The position numbers and the translations under genes are program-made. Below, one piece after another: positions 34,391 through 48,099 of a DNA stretch of 64,000 nt (the first letter of the stretch is position 1; the number at the start of each line of letters is the position of its first letter). Source of the stretch: Tubulanus polymorphus (Eukaryota > Nemertea > Palaeonemertea > Tubulaniformes > Tubulanidae); contig NC_134031.1 in NCBI RefSeq assembly GCF_964204645.1, forward strand, positions 16,985,307 through 17,049,306, written 5' to 3'. The notes beneath the pieces were generated by a model. It was not told the origin of the DNA. It saw only the letters and a program-made list of their open reading frames with translations, and searched no databases.

Positions 34391-36102
34391 ATGACGACGT
34401 TTAGCAGTTTCTGCTTTCTCACTCGGAAGATTCTGAAATATCTTCCTAAATATGTTATGGCAATGTTGTTCGTGCTCGAATTTATAAATATATCTACTGC
34501 AGGTAATTCAATCTCGATTCTGTATTTACTCCATCGCATTTAAACAGCGATAGATTGATTGAAAACATCAAAATCCCCGCTTGCCGGGGCGTTTGAATGC
34601 AAATCAAATGCCTCTTTATTGCCTGAAATGAGGGTCTCATCTCATTCTTCTATCTCGTAGATAACCGAAAGATTGTCACCAAAAATCTCCTCGATCCCGA
34701 CAGCGACCTTTATTTCTACCTCATTCACCCTAAACATTTGAGTTACTTTTATCGAATCCGGCCAGCGAAAGATTTTGGTAAACCTCTAGTAAGTAGCCTT
34801 AGACTAACAGATGTTAATGCCATGATTGCATTTCTGAATTAGGATTTTCAGTCAGAATCAGTCCTGCATATGGAATAGTTCAATTTCACCTGCCGCGGTT
34901 GAATTTGTATTTTTTTTGCAGAATTTTACGATGAATGGTATATATTTGGTGCCAGTTGAACCGATCCAAGGCTGCGGCGAAATAACAAATAGTTTAATAG
35001 TTAAAGATAACATAGCTTTCGTTGTACGTGGGTGAGTATTTTTAGCCTAATTGGATTTAGCCGAATTGAACAATGAATACAGTTGACTCCTAGTTAGTTA
35101 CCTAATCGTCTGTGGTCAGCTTTTAGAATCTGATCTGATGGGGAGATACCAATATGAAGATATCTGATCGTGACACTAGACCACACACTGACTTAGTCGA
35201 CTCCCAACTGGAATCAGTTGGAGCCTGTTATTTTTGTTTCAAGTTACATAGATGATGATTTTAATTGTCAGAAAATGGTAGTTAATTCACATTCTGTTTG
35301 TTGCAACAGTTCTAATAATGTTTGTTTTTGAGTTCGGCGATAATTTGGCTTGAAGGCGATTCTACTGCCGTTGGTTAGGCAAGGTCTAAATTCTTGAAAA
35401 ATGTTTCTTTTTTTCAACTTATTCAGAGAATGTTCCTTCGTATCGAAAAGTTTACAAGCCGAGGCCGCCGGCGCGAGGGCTATCATCATATTCGACAAGG
35501 AAGAGAAAAATGACGATATGTACATCGATATGATCCACGATGGTACAAAAAGGGAGAGCAATTTACCGGCTTTCTTTCTGTTAGGAAAAAATGGGTATGA
35601 TACACAGACTCACTCAATGAACCTGACATATTCTATAATATATGTATATGCAAAATTGTTTTTTAAAGAAATGCTTGATTTAGCCTTCATATCTGCTACT
35701 TAATCAGTGAAATGAAGATAGTTTTCTGAATTATAAAATCTTAATTATAGTATGAGCTTAAAGAGATTGTGTGGAGTGGGTTGCATATTTGTGGGTTCAA
35801 CTTATTTTGATAAATCATTTTGAGTCTGATAACCATAGAAACTATAGCACTTGGAATGTAGTTCTACGTGAACCCCGTTAGTTTGTTGTGGTAGGATTTC
35901 TCCTTTCGTCGCGATATACTCTACCTGTACCTTGTATTTTGTCGAATCAATCTCGCTTCAATGGCTTCCACACATTTTCAGATGGATGATACAAAAATCT
36001 CTAGAAGCGATGAAAATGTCTCATGCGATAATTGATATGCCGATAAACGTGACCGGGATTCCGACCAATGACTTTATGCAGCCACCGTGGACGCTGTGGT
36101 GA
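34391..36102 (+). CDS. PRADC1: PRADC1, protease-associated-domain protein 1, 5 exons
   Basis: PRADC1 (PAP21) is a small secretory-pathway glycoprotein consisting mostly of a PA domain, with no peptidase domain. Exons: 34391-34502, 34661-34788, 34922-35031, 35427-35594, 35982-36102; in phase, 212 aa. The hydrophobic AMLFVLEFINISTA (about residues 24-37) is a signal peptide, and initiation could be at the internal Met near codon 23. Family matches run throughout: FYRIRPAKDFG, IYLVPVEP, GCGEI, RGECSFVSK, RAIIIFD, MIHDGTKR, LPAFFLLGKNGWMI, MPINVTGIPT and the exact type of C-terminus PPWTLW. The NVT glycosylation site is conserved. The exon 2 donor was set at CTA|GTAAGT because the earlier GGTAAA would break frame. 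Near-complete agreement with the vertebrate protein. Confidence 0.93.
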
Positions 36103-39100
36103 TCGATGAAAAAGTGTGCTTAAAACGTGCCGTTCAAACAGACTATGCAACGAATTCCTCAAGGATATTTAAAGTCTTCCAGGTGTCCGACGATTCAGAG
36201 TTTCATCACTGCTTTTTAATGCGTATCGATTTCACGCAGGTCACGCTACGACGTTTTAATTGAATTCATTTCTATATGAAAATATTACTGATCGCATAAT
36301 TTAGTCATTTTAAACTTTGTAGTAAATTGCGTAGAAGAAAATTTTTACATTTCGATTGATCGCCATTGATTGATAATTTATAGTTTAATTATCAGCAGCG
36401 GTAGCTTTCCTTTCTGGCCACGAAACGCTTGTAGGATTTTAGATTTGTGAGGCTAATTTCATTGTGCTACGTATCGAATTATTGCTAGATATGTAATACA
36501 GTAGAATTCGCTTAATTCAAATCACATCAGACTGGATAATTTTGTCCCAATTATGTGCCCTCATTTGAATAGAAATAATCTAGAGGGGACTGGAATTTAA
36601 GTCCGAAATAAGTGAAAATCGAATTATGCGAGTTATACTGTACATGTATTGAAAGCATTCTTAACGATCATAGTTCGATGAACGATGTATTTTTCAGATT
36701 GGCTCATTTTCTGATTTGCTGAATCCAAGTAGAATTATGAATGCGATGTCTATTGGAGTTTGTTAAAACATGGTTTTCGCGGTGTATAAAGTTGATATCG
36801 GCCGGTGTTTGAATTATCAGTGTGTTTAGATTGTGAACTGGTTATCTATAGATATGTAAGCGCAGTGTAACAGGTGGTCTGTTTACATTGTCTATTCATC
36901 TGTTCATATTTTATGACCATCATTTAGCGACTGTCGTCGTTTTGTGCTGGAACTGTCTCGATCATTACCATTTAAAGATAGAAGTCATCGCGCGAAAAAT
37001 ATTGCACGACTTAGAAACCTCATCAAATGAACTCATTCTCATGTCTTGTCGAAGTATTTCATTCTCATGAAGTATTTGTGTAACGTTTGATCCAATTCTT
37101 AACTTTCACCGGGGACCTTTAACAATGAAATGTGTATGTGAATTATTTTACTTGCTGTAGATGATATATCTTAGCATTTAAATGTTTGGCTCGGTCTTAT
37201 ATTTAGGCAAATTTTTTGCCGCTTGGCTTATGGATGAATGTATCGTTTCAATACTCGCTTTAGTATGTTGATTTAGTCCTTTCTCTCTTTTATCTGACTT
37301 GTATGGCATAAGCCACTGACTTTGCTATATCATATTCTGGCCAGTGTGATATGTATGAATTATTTTGGAGTGTGTCGCCGTGGATAATTGGATGGGGGCC
37401 ATTCATTTATTACGTACGCATTAGGGGAGGGGGAGGGGTCAGTGCAATTGCGTACTGTAAAAATTCAAATTTTATGCGTAAGTAAATAATGAATGATCCC
37501 ATGCTTCAAGAATCGGCATAAACTGTATACGTTCATTGTTTTTGTTGGAAAGTTTTAATAAAACAAATTCGTTTTTCAAGATTTTAGTCTCGCTTATCTT
37601 ATCTATCATGGTCGGCGAACTTTGGTGGAGTAGCACATTGTGGTCCTTTCTAATCTTCTTCATCAGAAATGCGTGAACCAATGTTTTTTGAATAAACTCA
37701 TAAATGACTCCTGCCAGGAACGTAGAAAGGGGCCCCAAAACTTCCTAGACCTATGTGTATATATATATAGAACATGAAATGAATAGCGTAGTTAGGCGCA
37801 AAACCTTTTAAGGGGCCCAACGTCAAGAGCAGAATTTGGATCATTTTTGAGACCTAGAACAGTTTTTCTGTCCTGAAACAAAAGGTCTAGCAATAATTTG
37901 CCACTATCTGTGGAAATGTTATCGCGGAAAATAATGATAAGGGGGTCAGGGGCGTAAATATACTATGACATTACGTGGATCTTGCTCATACACAAACGGC
38001 GGACATTAAGACAGAAACCCATTATCTAATTAAATTGTCACAAAACAAAACATGTTCTATCGGAAGGGATTTCCATGTACATGTTTATACGTATCACCGT
38101 TGCTTTTTTAAAGACATACGACACCCGAGAGAGAGGGAGGCGCGAGTGCAATTAAAATCGACAGGAACATTGATGTATGTCTGTATCACAAAAGTGAACG
38201 CGCACGCGCCGTTCAAATCATCTTGTCACACATCAGTACTGATTCGTGTATGATTAAAGTTCAATTTTGACAACTAAGGCGACAAGACTGGCGTTAACTT
38301 CGATCGCGCGCGGGGGTTTTAATCTATAATTTGCCGTGTAATACCGACTGACGATTGACAGCGCCGCGATTTCAAACGCTCTCCCGAAAACGCGACGCTG
38401 GATGAAAATGTTGAATTCAGCGAGGAAATGATGTCACGGTCTGACGAACACGTGACACGTTCATGTATGTATGACTCGTTATAAAACCTTGATTGTCAAA
38501 CCACGCACTGAAGCTGCAACTTAAATACTGATGGATATTAACCACGATCAAACTGATAACTGATAGCTGATAGCTCGCGCACCGAATCGCTCGAATGGAG
38601 GACGCCTCGAGGTGTTCGCTATAAATAATTATAACCAGACACCCATCGGGGACAAAGATTTCACAATTTTCTATCGAAATTAGATTCCTTTCCGTACAGC
38701 TGCGCCAAATCCACTTAGAAACTTTTTTTTAAACGCAAAGCTGAATAGGGGATCTTTTCGGCAGGTAATGTTACAGTTTTCTGGTAAAAGGAAGCGTATA
38801 TGGGAAACAAGGTAGATTCTTAAGAATATCTGCTTAATCAGAAGGGGCTATAGCTAGGCCCGATGCGATGCATTGTATTATCGCGTATTTCAGTTGAATG
38901 AACATCAAATACTGCTAAAAGAAAATGCCGTGCTATAATATTCAACTGATGATGAATTCATAAAAACACTAAAACCCTCAAAGGAAATCCGCTTTACTGG
39001 CAACACGCGCCTACATTGAGTAATCACTGTACAAGCTGCATCAACAAAACTGGAAAAAACACATCAGGAAACAACGGGATTTCTGTCGCGATGATATGAA

Positions 39101-39339
39101 ATGAAGTGGAGGGGATGATGATGTTTCTAGGAAACCAACACGTGTTTGCATTCAAATCGCAGTAGCTGTTTTCAGAATTTCTATAATCAAAAAGGAAGCT
39201 AGGTGCTTGTGGAATAGTTTTCAGTTCGTGCTGTAATTTTGATGTAAGGTATTTTTGCATGAAGGATAATTTAGCTACTGTAGATAGATAGAAACAATAT
39301 TGAAGTTAACTTCTTTTCGCTTTGTCCGCATACGATTTT

Positions 39340-39420
39340 CAAGGATTCGAACCTAAGATTGTGGTCGCCGCAATTGAAATTTTAGAAGCAAGTCTTATGG
39401 TAATGATCTTGTAGTCCACG
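39340..39420 (-). mobile_element. tRNA-like SINE fragment with perfect B-box
   Basis: The minus strand contains CAATCTTAGGTTCGAATCCT, an exact GGTTCGAATCC B-box, about 50 nt after a weak A-box-like TGGACTACAAG. The cloverleaf does not close, so it is taken as a SINE or tRNA relic. Confidence 0.4.
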
Positions 39421-40629
39421 GTAACATTGAGAATTTCATGTTATCGTATCGTCCTCGGCATATGGGACAAAGGCTCGTATGCTCAGCTCAGTTCTGCGCC
39501 AGAAGACTCAAATACAACATTAGCTAATGCAACGACGATGAATCCTTTTTCCCAGAAGAGTTTATCACATGTTGGTGACGAGAGGGATATCTTCCGGGTT
39601 TATCGTAATAAAAGACACTGAAATGTGTAGGCTTTCGTTTTCCGTGTGCAATTGCCCATCGTCTGGACGATCCGTTAGAAGAACATGAAAATATCAAAGG
39701 TGGATTGGACATGAGACAAAATACAATCCTCATGTGAATGCTGAAGCTAGATTTAGACACGTTGATGGTCGCTTAGGGATGATGGGGGATGCAGATTTTC
39801 ACGCCATGCTTTTAGCCGAAGTAATCCAGCTATTTCCTCTCCATTAGGGCAGTGATTTGTTGCACCATTTTGTTGCCGGTCAGCCTGTTCGTGGTGATTT
39901 GTGATAAAATGCTTTTTTGAACGGTTTGGCATTATCATTCCCCGCTTAGTTGTCGTCGAGACTAATGAAAACGATTACTCGTCGAGATTTTGTTGTCTAA
40001 GCTGTTGAGATCTCTTCTTAGGGCTTAAACCAAGAAAAAGATCACCGACAAATTACACGAAAACAGTTCAAATTTCGCCGTTTATTTCCCGTTAAACCCA
40101 TTTACGCAAACAGTTCGGGTTAGTTGATGAACGAACGAACTTTGATACTACAGTTTCTGTCAAGAGTAATATTCTCGTGGAAGAAGACAACAGGGTCGGG
40201 GATGGTCGCCAAGACGAACCTAATTAGGTATTTCGATTCAGTCTCTTACGCACGTATTGACACCCATAGAAGTTCTCCAGTACTGTTTTACAATAACTAA
40301 CGTACCATCCAATTTCCTGTTGTACCCTGTCGGCTCCGAGAACACGAACGCGACAACCAGAAGTCGTTATTCGTGAAACCAAATATCTGCACTTTATTCG
40401 TGCGTATATTGCTGGTAGGAGTGTAAATGAGCTTCGAAACAAAAGGCTCCTTCCGATTACTCGTGTGGATAGATAGATCTCCGATGGCTTTTCGTAACTA
40501 CACCGAAAAAGTAAACATATCCTTGTGTCCCGATCCGATTTCAGAGGTATGATTGTATATAATACTTTCAAATATATATGAAAAATGTCAGAAATTATAG
40601 TGTTTTTTCATTGTTTCTATGGTAATACA

Positions 40630-40814
40630 GGGCCCAGTTCCATAGACAAGGCTTAGACTTATTAAGACCAATCTAAGACCATTTTGGTTCTACAACCAGT
40701 CTATCTATTTTGACTTTTGAATAAGTCAAAAAGTCTTATCTTATGACTCATCTTAAGTTCGGACTGGTCTCAGACTGGTCTTAAGTCTAAGCTATGACTG
40801 TGCAACTGGCCCCA
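40630..40814. mobile_element. GGGCC-ended MITE, CTTAGACTTA subfamily
   Basis: The left end GGGCCCAGTTCCATAGACAA leads to GGCTTAGACTTA. The right end is its near reverse complement (TAAGTCTAAGCTATGACTG, then TGCAACTGGCCCC). It is 185 bp long with repeated TAAGAC/GTCTTA words inside and no coding content. It is closely related to the copy at 45245-45384. Confidence 0.65.
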
Positions 40815-43800
40815 GTACAACGGTATAACTTGCACAATACCCGCATCCTACGAACCAACACCCATCAACAGTATAATACAGTCGAACGGAATGAACAGCT
40901 CGATCCATGCTTCTATAAATTAGGTTTCCCAGACTCTGCTCGACAGAATCAGCGGGATTATGCATTCTAGTTATACAACTAGTTCAATGAAAGTGTAGTC
41001 AGCTGAGCGTGGCATTGTAAGACGGAAGGATACGGATCTTGTAGCCGTCGTAACGATGGTGCAGCCACTTGTGGATTAGTACCGGTTCAGCTGATCGCAT
41101 AACGCTTGGCTGATTCTGAATTTGTTCGTCTTTCTAGCTTCTCATGATGTATTTATCGGTCGGCTGTATAGTTCTAACGACCGACGTCACTTCACCAATC
41201 TCAGATTTGATTATAATCACTTTGCTTCCGTCATCAACGTTCAACGACCGTGAAGAGATATTACCTCCTTCCTGTTTTGGAATGGTAACGTAAAGTAGCC
41301 CCCGCATTGTCCGTTATTTTTTAAGTAATGCTATTTCTATTCTATGTACATGTACAGCAGTTACAATTTTACAGTTAACATTAATCAAATGGAAAAATAG
41401 ACCTCTTCTTGATAAGAATGGAGCTAGTTTTTCTACTTCGATGACAAGGTGGGGTCGCGGTATGTCGAGGCGACCATTTCAAACCGGACGTAATTATTTC
41501 ATTTATGTTAACACCAGTAACAGCGATTTGCGGATTTGCGGGTTCAGGAACGGATAATCACATTGAGCAGTTGACCCGGGCAACTTCAATCTGTGGTACA
41601 TTTTGCCAACTCATGTCGTTGTTATTGGCGCCGTGAAAACATCAGAAAATATCTTTCCGACGCCAGATTGGGGTGATCTGAATTTCACAAAATGTCATAA
41701 TGCAAGCTTATTGACAGTACATCCAGGATGGATATCGGGTTCATTTCCAATTTGTAACTGATAGAGTTTTTGCCTCTTATCCCACGCAATAGAGGAAATG
41801 AGCAACCTTTTGCCTATATCTAATTTCCCCTATTTCCCATCCACATGAAACCCCTAGTGACACAGTTCGTAACTGTGTATTGCTAGTAAATTAATCACCT
41901 TTTAAACAACAAGAGCTACGGCTTCAAGCAAATGCTGTAATTCTATGAGGTTGATTACATGCGGAATGGGCAGTAATAAAAGCAATGCCGAATGAATAAT
42001 TTAGGTTTGACTCGGATTGAAGGACTTTCTCCAGACTTGCTGGTGGTAACTCCAGTCCAACTTGACTCGGAAGAAGTTTCGTGCAGAAAAATTATTCAAA
42101 CGGATTATGAGTTGATATTTTTTTTTACCTGGAAATCGAATACGGTATACCGGATTTCCGAGGCTTATAGCTATATGAATGACAACACGGGCCACGTTAT
42201 GTTGGCAGACGACAATGATTGATTATACAGTGCGTTCACATCACAGCAGTCTAGTGGATGTCTGTACTGCGCGATAACAAGTTATTTCGACTGCGATAAA
42301 ACCAAAACTTCCCGTATCGAAGAACCGATGCACCCCAATAAAAGAAGATCTAGTGGACATTCTCTCTTTTCTTTTCTCGTCGTAAAATTAGTTTACACCT
42401 GTTAAGTACACCGAGAAGCCCTGGAGAAAAATCCAATAACCATATACGCAGATAGTCACCACCATCGAAGGATCAACGTCATTGTCACAACTTGCTCTCC
42501 GCGCGATCGAACAGAACTGCTTTTCTTGGCAATCTTTTTTCCAGCGCTCATACTGTAAGCCTCGGATTTACCGTGGCCGTGAGATTGCCGTTTTAAAACC
42601 ATGCTTAGATTTGACGGATAGGATTGACTCTGTCACTCTCGACAAAAGAATTCGCCTGTCCTAATGAAGATTAAGAAGAAACCGTTTGGCCATCAATTTA
42701 TATAAACGTTCTATACGGTAAATAATGGGCTTCAATCCCCTAATTAAATCAGCCTCTCCCATAGCGTGGAAGAAATAGGCAACAATTTGATCTGAGATAA
42801 AGATCTCCCAAGGCGTTGATAAATTTGCATGAGGTGACTCATTGATAGCGGAGTTAGAATCCACACAGTATCCGAACAGCTTCCGAAATGTCCACCCTTA
42901 TGGTGTATTTCAGATACGCATTATTTGCTCAATAAAGAAAAAGGACCCAGTAAAGATTCACAGTCGTGAATTACGTCCAAAATTGGTCGTGAAATCTTAT
43001 GATTGGTCTTTAGTTGTAAAATGGACCATAATAAAACGAAGTTGGTATTAGAACGGTTTTTAATGACTGTAAAAATTACCCTACAGTCTCAAAAATGTTC
43101 TTACCAAAAATATATACTTACCAAATGGAATATATACACTATTTTGTGGAATAGCAACGAGTTAAACTTCGCAATGGGTCGCGTCAAAAAGTAAAAATGT
43201 AAATCCCTCAATCATGCCGAAACGCTTAAAATATTGTAAATCATTCCTGGCCATAGCTTCTAGAGGAAAACCGAAAATTCGGATTTTTGATAAATGTTAA
43301 CTATATGTAGAATAGGTTTGATTAAACAAAATTCGTCAGTAATTTAGTCGACGAGGTGTTGAACGCAGGACATTTTTCACCAATTTTTATGGACTTTTTG
43401 TATTAGCATATGCGGTGAAAGCCGTGATATTGTAAATACATTTATTGGTATCTAGACATGCTTCATAACTAATCTATAAGAAAACTGTTTAAAGCGTCGT
43501 CCTTTTCGTGTTTTAGATATCGATATTCGTTCATTTTCATCGACACTTCAAACGTTTTATTCCGATTCTTCACACACAATCCTATTATACTTTCCCGCAG
43601 ACGAATCCCGCTGGTGTTTCTGCAGTTGTCTTCTTACTTCGAGTATCGAGATCAATTACTTCACGCGGGATTCTGACGTATCATCTCCGGGACAGAATGA
43701 TGGAATTATGATAACGCGCGCGCACGAAGCGACATCACAGGAAAATAACATCTCTTCTCGATCGACAGAATTGGTTGTTAAGACATTTTAGCCCGAGGAG

Positions 43801-44952
43801 CCCGTCTTAAATCAATTTCATCGAGTGTCGTCTTGTCGTGTAGCGAACGGAAGTGCGTGTTCACCGGAAGTGAAAAGCCATAATTTTAGGGACGTCACTG
43901 ATTGCATTCATGCGCTTCCCCATTGAAATAGGATCTCAACGGCATGTTATATGTATCCAGGGCCTGGATTTGACTCGACTCGGAGCCATCGGAGCCAAAC
44001 TAATTGAATTTACTAAAACGTCAACGCATACTGTGCGCGCGAATATGTTAGGCCTGGGAGGTGGTTAGGCGTACGACTTCACGTAGACTAATCCCAATGA
44101 AATGTATGATTTTTTTTTCGTTTCGCGTCTCCAACCATCTATCAGCATCTATCTCAGAATCACATTAATCAAGTTGATAAATCGATGTTTCAAAAAAGTA
44201 ATGAATATAAATCTGATGGACGTGCGTATATTAGATATTTAACCTCAGTAGTTTCGGGGGCGACGAATGCGGGAATTGAACTGGCGAATTCTCTGCGAGA
44301 AGCTCGTTAGTCACCTTGCACCGGCATGCGACTGTCTGAAACAGTTTCTCTCTCACCATTCCCGGCGCATATGGGGTAAACGCGGTCATATTACAAACTT
44401 GTCGCCGTGGAATCCTCAAAAGGCGTTCACAACCGCGCACGATCATGTAATAGCCGTCTTTCTTATAGTTATAGATCCGCACTCGAGTATACCACCACCT
44501 ACTCTATTAATTTCGCGATAGTCCGTATTAGCTTGCCTCGAACAGTCGCCGCCGATATTAATTGATAACCAATGTCGGTTTTTGTTTAACGCCGACGTCG
44601 TATGCGATGAGGTTTTTTCGTTCGTACATTTTCATGCTCGGTTCGTCGCGAAGAACGAAATCGCGAGCAATTGGTATTCGTTGACGGGCCTGTATGCGGA
44701 TATGTGATTATTCGACATCACACGGGCGGATTGAGACCTATATACATCTAAACATACATATACCTGATTCTCTCATTAGATAAAGAGCCCTGATGGCATA
44801 TAGATGAGGGAGGACGCGGTAGACGAAAACAACTTTTTAAGCGACTTATACTACGACTACGGCTATATTTCTTGGATCTATTAGATCTTAATAGATTCTA
44901 GACAAAATGCGGAAGCTAATCGGACGACGTGAAATATGGCAGAAGTTCTTCA

Positions 44953-45086
44953 GGGTCCAGTTTCACGAAAAAGTTTATGCTTAACGATTAAGTTTGAATT
45001 GTTGTCCCTCATTGAAAACATGAGTTAAGTAATAAATGGCAATTATACCAAAAATTTGAGTTTAACTTTTTCGTGAAACTGGGCCC
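44953..45086. mobile_element. GGGCC-ended MITE, TTTCACGAAA subfamily, copy 1
   Basis: GGGTCCAGTTTCACGAAAAA at the left is mirrored by TTTTTCGTGAAACTGGGCCC at the right, with about 90 bp between. It is directly followed by a second copy. Confidence 0.7.
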
Positions 45087-45087
45087 A

Positions 45088-45220
45088 GGCCCTAGTTTCA
45101 CAAAACCAGTTTAAGCTTAAAACGGTTAAGTTTCGAATTGTTGGAAACATTGAAAAAATGAAGTAACCAATAGCAATTACACCAAAATTTGAGTTGAACT
45201 TTTTTTATGAAACCGGACCC
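45088..45220. mobile_element. GGGCC-ended MITE, TTTCACGAAA subfamily, copy 2
   Basis: It starts GGCCCTAGTTTCACAAAACC and ends TTTTTTATGAAACCGGACCC, and the interior parallels copy 1 (GTTAAGTTTCGAATTGTTG, then AATTACACC). The two copies are head to tail with one or two bases between them. Confidence 0.7.
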
Positions 45221-45244
45221 AGCAGGACTGCAGCTATGGGCTCA

Positions 45245-45384
45245 GGGGCCGGTTGCATAGTCATGGCTTAGATTTAAGACTGGTATAAAACCAACTTTGT
45301 TCTATACTCGATCTAACAACTTAAGACCAATCTTAAGATTCAAGACCACTTTTGGACTTAAGTCACGACTGTGCAACTGGGCCC
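45245..45384. mobile_element. GGGCC-ended MITE, CTTAGACTTA subfamily
   Basis: The left end GGGGCCGGTTGCATAGTCAT is mirrored by GACTGTGCAACTGGGCCC. The interior carries TTAAGACTGGT and ACTTAAGACCAATCTTAAG. It is 25 bp from the tandem pair, making a three-element cluster. Confidence 0.7.
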
Positions 45385-45733
45385 AGGAGTCAAAGTAAAT
45401 ATGCCGCGATACGTATAGACGCTGTATGATAATCGTGTGTCTCAGCCAATAAACTATCACCGTCACATAAACTAATAATTAACTTATGAATAATAAAAAC
45501 TACGAAGGAAATTTCTTCGAATATGTCAGTGTTACTTCGTCGTCATTATCACCTTAAATGCGTCGATAAAAAAGATTTACAACAGTCATGACGCCATATT
45601 AGGAGGAAAATCTAAAGGCATCTGGCAATAAACCGAACCTCGTATATTATAACTAGACTGCGGGAAACCGACGCTTGATGCATTTTCTGCTTATGACCGG
45701 TGGCAGAGGCGAGCAATCAGAAAAGTGTCAGCG

Positions 45734-45913
45734 ATGGCGTCGATATGCAAGAAAAAAATTCGCTTCGAATCTCGACTGGTGCGAGAGAGAACGGCGACCG
45801 AGCAGACTGAACGGGCACCACCGGAGACAGCTAGGAATATACTCGAAGCCTCGGGTAAATTAGATATGACGGCTTTTTTTAGCGAGGTTTCCATGCCGTA
45901 TCACGAACGGTGA
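45734..45913 (+). CDS. possible small ORF or orphan exon, about 60 aa
   Basis: ATG 45734 has a good GCGATGG context and opens a frame beginning MASICKKKIRFESRLV, mostly charged and apparently helical, ending SMPYHER and stop. It is in a CpG-richer patch. No splice partner, domain or homologue is recognised. It could be a genuine small protein, an exon of an unmodelled gene or chance. Confidence 0.2.
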   Translation: MASICKKKIRFESRLVRERTATEQTERAPPETARNILEASGKLDMTAFFSEVSMPYHER

Positions 45914-47778
45914 CGCTAATGTGTTGCTTTCGTGCTTGAATCTGGAGCCCCCCGTATCAGCGGAGCTTTTTTTATGTCGAGGGTGTTTTACTTTAGTGGC
46001 AGCGGCGGTGCGCTAATGTGTCACTTCCGTTCTTGATTCTAAGTACCTTCTAGTTTTTTTAGTGAGATATCGTTCCCAGTTTTTCTTGAAATCTTTTGAC
46101 GCCGTTTAAACCGTTACAATAATGTCTAATATACATTGATATCTGGTATGCGTTATTTATAAAGGGGTTCTCTGTTAGTCGATGTGCACTACGTCATCAA
46201 TACTGGCGTTTCAAAATAACGATTACAATTGTTAATTTTGGTGTTTATTTTGTAATTACATATATTTCATAAATCTTATTTTATATTTGACAAAATTTCA
46301 ATACTTATTTTGTGAGAGAATGCGGACTACGTCATCAATACATCGGGGCTTGACTTGTTGCCGGTCAATTCAATTCAATTATCGATATATTTAAATCCAA
46401 AATAAGTTTATCGATCCTAGTGATTTATATTATGTCATTTAATGCGGACGGTATAAAGCAATATATCGGTACATAGGCCTATTTGCGTTGTTTTTCTAGA
46501 CGTCAATTAACTTCAAGTTAGTTTCCATACCTATATCTTTGCCGTAGTGATGTTTTGCTGATAAACGAGTGAATATTCCTACTGTGCAACACTGCAACAA
46601 CACTGCTGATGTTATAGGTGCTAGTATTGGGTAAATCAAGACACGCAGCTTAGCTGACAAACACCGATAGTGCTTGATAAAGGTTAGTTTCATTAGCTGT
46701 TAATTAAAGTCGATTGATTTTTGATCTCGTCAGCATGACGTGAAGCCTCTGCCGCTGGTGGCAATTCAACTGATGTGAGATTAAGCAAACGAACGTTTGA
46801 CACGATGCCGCGACGATTTGGGGGGGGGGGGGGGGTGTCCTTGACCTGTTTTCGCGTGCGGATTGGTCATAACCTTTCTTACTTCCGTTGAACCGTGCCG
46901 GATCTGACGCTAGCATCGGTCCGTCATTCGAGACGCCCGAATGAAATTTGTTCTAGAGCTAAGCGGGCTGCATATATGCAGATAGACTCTTCGCGGATGG
47001 AAAAAATCGAAATTATCTTTATTGTATTCGCCGTCGATTCATAGCAGTTAATTGCGATTCGGGTAATTCTCTCGTGTAGGAGGCTGGATCAACAGTATGA
47101 GTATACTGTAACATGTAAAAGAGATTGATGATCGACAAGCCATACAACAAAATCATAAATCCTCCGACAAGTTCCCGTGAGCTATCAATATGTGTCCACG
47201 CTGCAGCTTACTTGTTAACACAGAGATCACGTTATTGCCGGCAAGACCGATATACAAACATAAATGTCACACCGGAACCGTATATTTACCGATAATCCCA
47301 CTACAAATGACCGGAACATTTCACCGATACTGCGAAAATCGAGGATGATAGACGCAGTCAATAGCCCCGAGTGAATGCGACACTCTCGTCTGTTTATTAC
47401 GGAGAAAATCCTGAGAGATGGCCGTGTTCAAGTAATCCGAAATAAAAAAGGTACCGGTATATGGCGACAGACGCGCGTTACGCTCATATGAGCCCCACGG
47501 GTCCGTTAAAGAAAACCTATGCAGACACCTTTTATCTAACTGTAGTGGCCTCCTGGCTCTCGCTTGGCCCTCATATAAGAAAGCCTTCTCAATTTTATTT
47601 TCGTTTGTAAATATTTTCAAACAATGCTTTCCTGTGACATAAATTGTAATTGAAATGACTCTAATGTATCCTGGTAAACGTGAACAAACACTGTAGGTAG
47701 ATACGAGACACACCCAGGTCCAATGATTCGTGGAATTGATCTTAAAAATTATAGTTTCACTGGGGTTTGTCGAACACT

Positions 47779-48099
47779 TTAATCCGTGTCATCTGAAAAA
47801 GTACCACAACAGTTTTTATCCGATGAAATTAATCGAAATGGAACCAAGATCTTTCGACAGTCGTTGAAAGCTTTAATCAGGTGGGATGGTTTCACTGGTT
47901 TGAAACATCCACTGCAAGGATCGTTTGATCTATGTTTATCTAAGTCCCATTTGCACGCTAAGAACTCATGTTGCAATAAATTGACCATGTCTAGAAATGA
48001 ATAACTATGAATATCGCCATCGCAGTCCTCTTTCGGAGATCCGAAACTCGGGCACCTTAAATCATTAAGTGAAAGCATTGAGCAAAAACGGGTCGTCAT
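47779..48099 (-). CDS. orphan ORF, Cys-rich, up to 106 aa
   Basis: An open frame starting MTTRFCSMLSLNDLRC and ending CCGTFSDDTD has nine Cys and a fairly protein-like composition (SFLDMVNLLQHEFLACKW). No signal peptide or domain is recognised and no splice partner was found. A second open frame follows on the same strand at 47321-47713 in a different frame with a poorer composition. Candidate only. Confidence 0.25.
   Translation of the reverse strand: MTTRFCSMLSLNDLRCPSFGSPKEDCDGDIHSYSFLDMVNLLQHEFLACKWDLDKHRSNDPCSGCFKPVKPSHLIKAFNDCRKILVPFRLISSDKNCCGTFSDDTD

Noticed and set aside
46820-46835. Run of 16 G, considered as a G-quadruplex
   Set aside because: A single homopolymer with no partner runs; most likely slippage, possibly of uncertain length in the assembly.
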